Shown one piece after another: positions 57,742 through 64,000 of a stretch of DNA of 64,000 nt (its first letter is position 1; every line of letters begins with the position of its first letter). This stretch comes from Rotaria socialis. Lineage: Eukaryota; Rotifera; Eurotatoria; Philodinida; Philodinidae. The notes under the pieces are model-generated. The model was not told where the DNA came from. It worked only from the letters and a program-made list of their open reading frames with translations, and did not search any database. The stretch lies in contig CAJNYU010003189.1 of NCBI GenBank assembly GCA_905331475.1, positions 1-64,000 of the forward strand, read 5' to 3'. A program made the translations under genes and the position numbers.

Positions 57742-59860
57742 TGCTCTCCTATAGTTATGATTCACTCAAATTTAGCAAAAAAAATATTTTCTAATTCACA
57801 ATTTTGCGCTCTATTCAAACCAGAACCGTTTACAACACTAAACTGTAACATTTGTAGAGAAACTAGCGATTACAGAGCAGAAATTAACATTTTCTTTAGC
57901 ACATGGAACTTAGTCGTTATGACAGTTTGCGAAGTCACTCGTATTACAACGTAAAATTCGAATTATTGCTGTAATTTTTCAAGGTCTTTCAATTGGTAGC
58001 GGTGAAAAGGTAGAAGAATAGATATAACAAGGTGGGAAGTTAAAAAAATATAGAAAGCGCATCTCATCGTTGAAACAAATATTCTCGAAAAACGATTACT
58101 TGAAATGAATATTATTGAATTTGAGAGCATCGATAGAAACATTCGAATCTCTTGTAAATTAACTTTCTGATAATCTTTGGCTGGACGATCTTTATCTAAA
58201 TGAAGTGAATATCGCCGAAGAGCATACTTACTGGAATACACTAACTCAGACCTATTTCTGTTGAATTTGGCTATAATAGTATAGTTTTCAACACCAAAGT
58301 AGTGTTGTGAATACACGATGTGTGCACTACATGCTCGATTTTGTATCCTCTCTTGTTTGACAATGTGAGAAACAAAGACAACGGGTGCCACGGCATCAAA
58401 TGTTTGAAATCTGTGACTTTTTCAGTTTTTACAATATTTACATACGTTTTTGTGAGTTTGAAGATGAGGAGAAACATGTCAGAGTGTCAAATTCACAAAG
58501 TGATGATTTTTGTGTAATTTTCTGTCAGTAGAAAGTCTTATTCGCACAGATAGAACGTAGGAGTGTATGAGTTAGACCAGGAGACGAGATCATACAATTA
58601 TATGCGCGACAAAAAACAAGCCAACTTCCTTATTAACGTCGCTTGATTAGAGCATATCACATTATGGTCCTACGCGACAGTCATCATTACTGTTATTTTT
58701 GTATTGTCTTTCTTGTATCTCATATATGACTAATGCTTTGGAAATTCACTTGCAGTCAACTTATCGCTGGAACCTCACTAACATTTTACACATTATACAG
58801 AAATTTTTATCGGAAAATAGAACTAAATTTGCTCGCAATCTATCATACATAGAAAATCATTAGGATCATTACCCTTAAGAGAAGAGGATAACGGGGGAAA
58901 ACAATGAGCATAATGATATATTTTATCTATGCGATTTGAAGTAGCTATGTAAACGAAGCCTCTTTTGATATTTTCATGCTTTTCTTCACCTTTTGCTCGC
59001 AATCAGACAATAGTTACAGATGACTTCTTTCAATTCTCAAATTTATTCCGTTGGTAATATGATCTTTTCCTTTCCAAATCTATTATATACGAGCCCAAAT
59101 AATGCTTTTTTTGCACTTACTTGTTCTCTAAGAGCAATTTACCGCTAACTCACCGTATAACTTATATCAGGCGTGATAACAGTTGAGGATGTCATCCACT
59201 TCGTTCCATCTTCGCTCTGATTTATGTGAACCTACCATCGTCAACTAATAGAGACATAACAAGATCGCTCAAACCAAAGGCTTTCTTTCTGAAAAGTCCA
59301 TCACCATTGAATTAATTATAGAAATACTCACAGAATGATTTAAATAAACCTGAATCTTCCAGTATTTTAGAATTTTTGCTCTGTTATTCCTAATTTTATC
59401 TTTTCGCGACTATTAATCAATAGCGCTTGAAGAGCGAAATATACACCCGGAGTTTCACATCCCACAAGAACTAATTTCACTCTAAAAATCAAACTTTTAG
59501 AGATAAATCTAGTAGAAAAATGGCTTCTTTCACTAGAAGTTCGAGTCCTCGATCCTGCCCACATCATTTTAATTATTTTTAATACTACAAATCGATAGAC
59601 CTTGAAAAATTACACTTATGGTCCAAGTTTTACGCTGCAGTAACAGCGACTTCCTAAACCATCATAGGAACTAAATTCTATTTCTTAGAGAACAGACGAG
59701 TTTTTGCTTGGAAATCACTATTTTGTTTCCAAATACTATAGTGTGTGGTGGTAAAAAGTTCAGATTCGTATAGAGCGCAAAATTATGAATTACGAAATGT
59801 GTTTTCCATTGAATTTTAGTGAATGAGAATTCTAGGAGAGCCAAAATAATGAGGAATGAA
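57742..59860. repeat. inverted pair of related segments
   Basis: About 57742-57860 and, on the opposite strand, about 59710-59855 share an extended similarity, strongest at AATTCAYAATTTTGCGCTCTA. They could be the arms of one roughly 2.1 kb element. The interior has no recognisable transposase; the minus-strand frame at 57963-58391 has no family motif. Confidence 0.5.
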
Positions 59861-59919
59861 TACACCTATTTACTTAACTAATATTGAGGTATTTTCTTCG
59901 ATTTCTCTATAGTGCATAC

Positions 59920-60291
59920 CTTTTGTAGCTGCCGCTTGTGAAATTCCATTCATAAATTCTTTCTCTAGTTTATCAGTCATAGCAAAATTTGCAGCTCCGC
60001 CGAAACAGCTGATAAGTAAGTCGGGATTAGCACCTACGCCTTCGACAATCAATTCGAGAAAGTTGTCACATATTTCCAACGGACCCGAATCGCATCGAAC
60101 GAACTCAAAGAAAAATCAAAATTTCTTCTTCTACTTTCTGGTAATATTTTCATCGTTTACATACTCGGGTGTCCTTGTCAAAATCTCCAAGCTGCCCATA
60201 GCCGGTCAGTGGTTTAACTACCTCGATAAAATTCAATTCGTCAAAAATAGTTTCCTCGGCATACTGCGTTTGAGCTTCACCAATGTCTGAA
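59920..60291 (-). pseudogene. TRPM-type channel N-terminal fragment
   Basis: Two exons on the minus strand: about 60165-60291 (EVVKPLTGYGQLGDFDKDTR) and 59920-60103 (FVRCDSGPLEICDNFLEL, then NPDLLISCFGGAANFAMTD, LEKEFMNGISQAAATK). They are joined by a GT-AG intron that keeps the phase. The second exon matches the TRPM homology region of melastatin-type TRP channels, where PxLLISVxGG-x-NF is followed by a helix and KAAxTTGA. A normal TRPM protein is over 1000 residues. The expected next exon (WIxTGG-like) is not seen downstream and no earlier exons are evident upstream, so this is a truncated copy. The inverted repeat pair at 57.7-59.9 kb abuts the truncation. Confidence 0.7.
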
Positions 60292-61501
60292 TGGCTCGTT
60301 TTCTTTCTTTGTGCGCAATTCACGACAGTAGTAACGATATCAAAATATAAAAAAACATCTTAAAGGCATTTTTTCTACCTCCGCGAGGGAAAACTTTCCT
60401 CTTCGTTTTCCTTCTCATTGGTGTCGTTGTTTGATTTTACGCAAGAAAGAACGTTAAAAATCATCAAGCAACGACAGCGTCATGTCTGTTCGATGTAAGA
60501 TGCCTTGTGATTCAATTCCACCGCTGAAATCGGCAGAAGACGTATTTAAAAAGATACAAAACCAAAAATTTGGCTTTAACTTTATTTAATAGAAAGTAAT
60601 ACTTTCAGTGATTTTATTGTAACATGTTTTACTTGAATGTTTTGAAACCATAGCTATGCCGATGAACACAGTGTAGAACATACATTTGTATACATTTTTG
60701 TTTCTAGTAGCCTCTTGCACCAATCTAAGTTTAACCATTCCATTTCTTCTCTTCGAACTAGAGCTTATTATTTCATCAAGCTTTGCATTTTCAGAAAATA
60801 TCTCTGTATGAATTATTGAACATGTCAATTTCACTAATATAATAGATAAAATAAAACTTTCATCAATACATTTCCTGTCCTATTTTGCAATCGATTATGT
60901 TCTGAATCGTGACACTCAAATCAATGAAGAGATTTTTTATGAAAGATTCAATTATCCAGAGATTATATATTTTTGTTACTATACGCTAATCTATTATGAG
61001 GTTAAATTATCGATTTTGAACCTTTCAGAATTTTTCGTTTTCACAACTCCTGAAGATCTTTTCGATTGATGCCATGGAAATTTCAAGAAGTGTACAAAAG
61101 ATCCTGATAGACTTGATGTTTTGAAATCTGTATTTCCTAGATGGAGAAGATTCAAGACCAAATAAAACTATTTGAAACTAAAAAAAAAACACTGATAATT
61201 AAAAAGATCCCATTGGTTTTCTGGAACAACGAAATCTTCTGTGTTGAATCACCAGGAACAACTCTTTCTTGACCAATTCACAAGCATAGTTTAGTGTCCT
61301 CTGTCGACTATAATGTGCGCATTAGAGGTTTACTTGAGCATGCAAAAGAAAAAAAATATTTACTGAGTAAAAACACATGTGTCATTGTCATAGAAATAGA
61401 AAGCTATATAATAACAACTATTTTCTATTCGCTGCCTCAATGAATATACACACTGTTCTTGCGTCACATTCCTTTCACAACTAGTCGAAGAGTAGAAAGC
61501 G
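60292..61501. other. non-coding stretch before the F-box gene
   Basis: No clear exon. An 82-residue minus frame at 60586-60834 has no family motif. The F-box gene promoter should lie at the right end. Confidence 0.4.
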
Positions 61502-63271
61502 ATGAATTTAGAATTGTTTGCAAACGAATTATTGCTGGATATATTTGAATATTTTCATGCTGTACAAATTCTTCGAAGTTTTCAAGGTCTCAATAGACGT
61601 TTCGACACGCTAATCTTGACTCATTTTCAAAAGCATCGTTTCGATTTTCGAACAGCATCCAAAAAAGATTTCGATAGTGTTTGTGAAATAAATCTCCCAT
61701 TAATTCTTGATCAAATTAGTTCACTTGGTCTTTCAAATGACGATGAAATTCCTCACCAAATTGATTTATTTCGTTCCTATGGTTGGAAACTTGATCAATT
61801 TCAAAATCTTTCCTCACTTTCATTAGACCATATTCGTTCAGGTGACATAGTTTGTGAAGTTTTATGCGAATGTCCTCAACTGATTCATTTGAATTTGAAT
61901 TCATGCTATTTTGGCGGTAAACAAGATGATATTCTTCGTTTTGTCAATTGTGTTTGGAGCTTACCTAAATTGACTTACTGTTGTTTGAATATGAGCTTTA
62001 AACATGGACTCACCATGCCAATATCGAACAATATTTCATTATCATTGAAACATTTATCAGTCTTAGGTGTCTCTTACCGCATTGATCAATTAACTCAGCT
62101 TTGTGAATATACACCGCATCTTCAATATTTTACATTCGACTTATCCAGTACTCGTTCTGGCGAAGAAATAAAAAAATCTATTTCATCAATAACTACATTA
62201 AATCTTGTTTTTGTTGGTACACAGCATGGCATTATAGAAAATTTACTAAAACATGTCCCGAATTTGTGCCGACTGAAAATCGAAACAATGTATTTGGAAA
62301 TGAATGGGCATGATTGGGAACATATTATTTGTCGTTGTTTACCGAAATTAAAAGCATTTCAATTAAAAATGAGATTCGAAGTTACGAGAGAAAAACATAG
62401 AAAAGAACTGTTGAATTCATTTCAAACTCGATTTTGGCTTGAAGAACAACAATGGTACATTCGGTATCATTACAATTTAGATGACAGCTCCAAAATGATT
62501 TGTCTCTATACTTTACCATTTAGTTTTTCTTATCTTGATATTTTCTTTCCTATTCATTTCGAATCGACTTGTCCACAAGATGATGATGATAATCAGTATT
62601 TATCATATAATCATGTTCAACATTTGCTGTATCGTTCTTCATTAACAAACAACATAATTGTGTCGAATCTTCATTTTTCAAATGTAACTCAACTTTCAAT
62701 AACTCTTCCTGCAAACAATAATTTACTGTTCATCATGAAAAAACTTGATCGATTAAATACACTAGAAGTATCACGTTCGAAGAGTATGTCAAATGTTGAC
62801 GCGCAGTTACAATTGCAAAATATACTTGACCTAGCACCTTATATATGTTCCTTGAGATTTAATTCATGGCGAGAAGGTCAATTTCAAAATCAAGATTCTT
62901 TGAGGACTGGTAGATTAACACCGATCGTCTTGAAAACTCGATTGATTCGACAGGTCAATTTGCGAGGCTATGATTGGTGGTTTAACGATGAAGAATGCGT
63001 ATTGATACGTGATTCATCATTAATGAAAAGTTGTGAAGTACTTTTTATCAAAGTTCAAAATAGAATGAATTTACTTTATCTTATCAATTCACTGAATAAT
63101 TTGCGAGCATTGATTGTTCAATCTCGTGATGACAATTGGACTTGGAATGACTATTCTTCGTCAACAGGTGATTCTTATGTTCAATGGTTACAGCAGAACT
63201 TGCCGTCGAAGTGTTCCGTTAAACGAGACTCTCGTTTCGTTCATTGTATTCGAATATGGATTCGTTTATAA
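61502..63271 (+). CDS. F-box / leucine-rich-repeat-like protein
   Basis: A single-exon frame of 589 residues. Residues 1-45 (LELFANELLLDIFEYF then LRSFQGLNRRFDTLI) fit an F-box: L-x-ANELLxxIFxYF followed by the LNxRF helix. The remainder has leucine-spaced segments (LSSLSLDHI, CPQLIHLNLNSC, SLPKLTYCCLNMSF, LKHLSVLGV, VPNLCRLKIETM, LRALIVQ) like an irregular LRR array. Such proteins bind SKP1 through the F-box and select substrates for SCF ubiquitin ligases through the repeats. From memory, bdelloid genomes hold many single-exon genes of this build. The ATG at 61502 gives an N-terminus that starts directly in the F-box. A hAT-type element lies about 80 bases after the stop. Confidence 0.8.
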   Translation: MNLELFANELLLDIFEYFHAVQILRSFQGLNRRFDTLILTHFQKHRFDFRTASKKDFDSVCEINLPLILDQISSLGLSNDDEIPHQIDLFRSYGWKLDQFQNLSSLSLDHIRSGDIVCEVLCECPQLIHLNLNSCYFGGKQDDILRFVNCVWSLPKLTYCCLNMSFKHGLTMPISNNISLSLKHLSVLGVSYRIDQLTQLCEYTPHLQYFTFDLSSTRSGEEIKKSISSITTLNLVFVGTQHGIIENLLKHVPNLCRLKIETMYLEMNGHDWEHIICRCLPKLKAFQLKMRFEVTREKHRKELLNSFQTRFWLEEQQWYIRYHYNLDDSSKMICLYTLPFSFSYLDIFFPIHFESTCPQDDDDNQYLSYNHVQHLLYRSSLTNNIIVSNLHFSNVTQLSITLPANNNLLFIMKKLDRLNTLEVSRSKSMSNVDAQLQLQNILDLAPYICSLRFNSWREGQFQNQDSLRTGRLTPIVLKTRLIRQVNLRGYDWWFNDEECVLIRDSSLMKSCEVLFIKVQNRMNLLYLINSLNNLRALIVQSRDDNWTWNDYSSSTGDSYVQWLQQNLPSKCSVKRDSRFVHCIRIWIRL

Positions 63272-63349
63272 ACAATAAATCTGAAAAAAAGACAGCTTAA
63301 GATTAAAACACGAATAAGCAAATCCATGAAATATAATTATAATAACAAT

Positions 63350-63720
63350 TAGAGGTGTTAGCTGTGTGGCTGAGCCGCCCGCAGCCACCAAATTCCTGAT
63401 AATTTTAAGAATTTTTGGGGAGCCGCCGCTGCGAAAAAACAAGTTTAGCCGTTGCGCCACTGCAAGAGATAAACATTTTTGACAGCGTCATCCGCCGCTG
63501 CTAACATCAATTCATATGCGATCGAATCGAATATTTTTCTTTTAATTCTCATGAGTAAATTTTTAACTCAGCCGGCGCCGCTGCTGTGGAAAAAATTTTA
63601 AGAATTTGTAGTAGTCGCCGCTGAAGACATTACTCATTCAAATAAGGAGCCGCTAGAAATCTTCTAAAATTGAAAAGTATTGCACGCCGCCGCCGTTCAA
63701 TCCTTCGGCTGACACCTCTA
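63350..63720. mobile_element. hAT-like MITE, 371 bp, CCGCCG-rich
   Basis: Terminal inverted repeats TAGAGGTGTTAGCTG and, from the right end, TAGAGGTGTCAGCCG. They are flanked by perfect 8-bp direct repeats ATAACAAT at 63342-63349 and 63721-63728. The interior repeats GCCGCCGCTG-like words at roughly 40-80 base spacing in an AT-rich background. No coding capacity. Confidence 0.85.
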
Positions 63721-63728
63721 ATAACAAT

Positions 63729-64000
63729 ACTGCAATAATATAATACCATCATTACTTGTTCAATGAACATCAAACTGGTTGTGTCACATTGTTAAAATGT
63801 TCTCTGCTGGTTTTCTTACATTTGCTCCTCTTAATTTTTTCAGTAGATTTGCATGGAACACTCACATAAGACTATGATTCAACTGTTCATGCTATGAAAT
63901 TTCTTTTTGTCTTATCTTGCGAGTAAGATCACATAAGTCGATCAAACGGCACCAATTTGGTTTAGCATTTCTAAAATTGTACAAATAATTAAAAGATATT
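63729..64000. other. window end, nothing recognised
   Basis: AT-rich sequence without a recognisable feature. Confidence 0.4.

Noticed and set aside
57963..58391. 142-residue minus-strand frame
   Set aside because: No family motif, no exon context, and it lies between inverted repeat segments; may be part of an element but cannot be called a gene.

Overview
The window looks like a gene-containing piece of a small, AT-rich animal nuclear genome, most likely a bdelloid rotifer (Rotaria/Adineta type). The evidence is spliced metazoan genes (LMBRD1, RPTOR, MRPL4, POC5, SDHAF2, TMEM65) with many introns of about 40-280 bases; start codons lying just behind splice-acceptor sequences, as expected with spliced-leader trans-splicing; a large F-box/LRR gene of a type expanded in bdelloids; a Hedgehog-type Hint gene; and TGTGGG/CCCACA motifs, which I recall as the bdelloid telomere unit. 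The species call is inference. No rRNA, tRNA or CRISPR array was recognised.

Layout. 1-2.9 kb: AT-rich, no gene seen. 3.1-9.07 kb: one Ty3/gypsy LTR retrotransposon (gag, then pol in the -1 frame, pol broken by two stops and a frameshift). 9.7-10.3 kb: decayed non-LTR reverse transcriptase. 12.4-12.96 kb: orphan gene ending in a CaaX-like box. 14.9-16.1 kb: secreted Hint-domain gene (minus). 16.4-24.6 kb: three plus-strand genes in a row, LMBRD1, a MOZART1-like microprotein and Raptor (RPTOR). 25.1-27.9 kb: two hAT-type elements with 8-bp target duplications. 28.2-29.0 kb: orphan membrane-protein gene (minus). 29-33.9 kb: large non-coding stretch. 33.9-39.6 kb: compact cluster of MRPL4 and POC5 (plus), then SDHAF2 and TMEM65 (minus). 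40-43.5 kb: repeat block with several inverted-repeat elements. 43.8-48.3 kb: minus-strand gene for a type II membrane protein with a threonine-rich mucin-like stalk and a putative lectin-like head. 50-54 kb: small orphan or broken genes and repeats. 54.1-54.9 kb: orphan multi-pass membrane protein. 57.4-60.3 kb: repeats and a TRPM-channel gene fragment. 61.5-63.3 kb: F-box/LRR-like gene. 63.35-63.72 kb: a third hAT-type element.

Gene cooperation. Three of the four genes at 34-39.6 kb encode mitochondrial proteins (ribosomal L4, an SDH assembly factor, inner-membrane TMEM65). MRPL4/POC5 and TMEM65/SDHAF2 are co-directional with gaps of about 91 and 171 bases, so operon-like transcription is possible. 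LMBRD1 and Raptor both act at the lysosome but have no other demonstrated link here. Exon models were built by eye; reading phase closes exactly across LMBRD1, RPTOR, Hint, TMEM65, POC5 and the mucin-like gene, which supports them.
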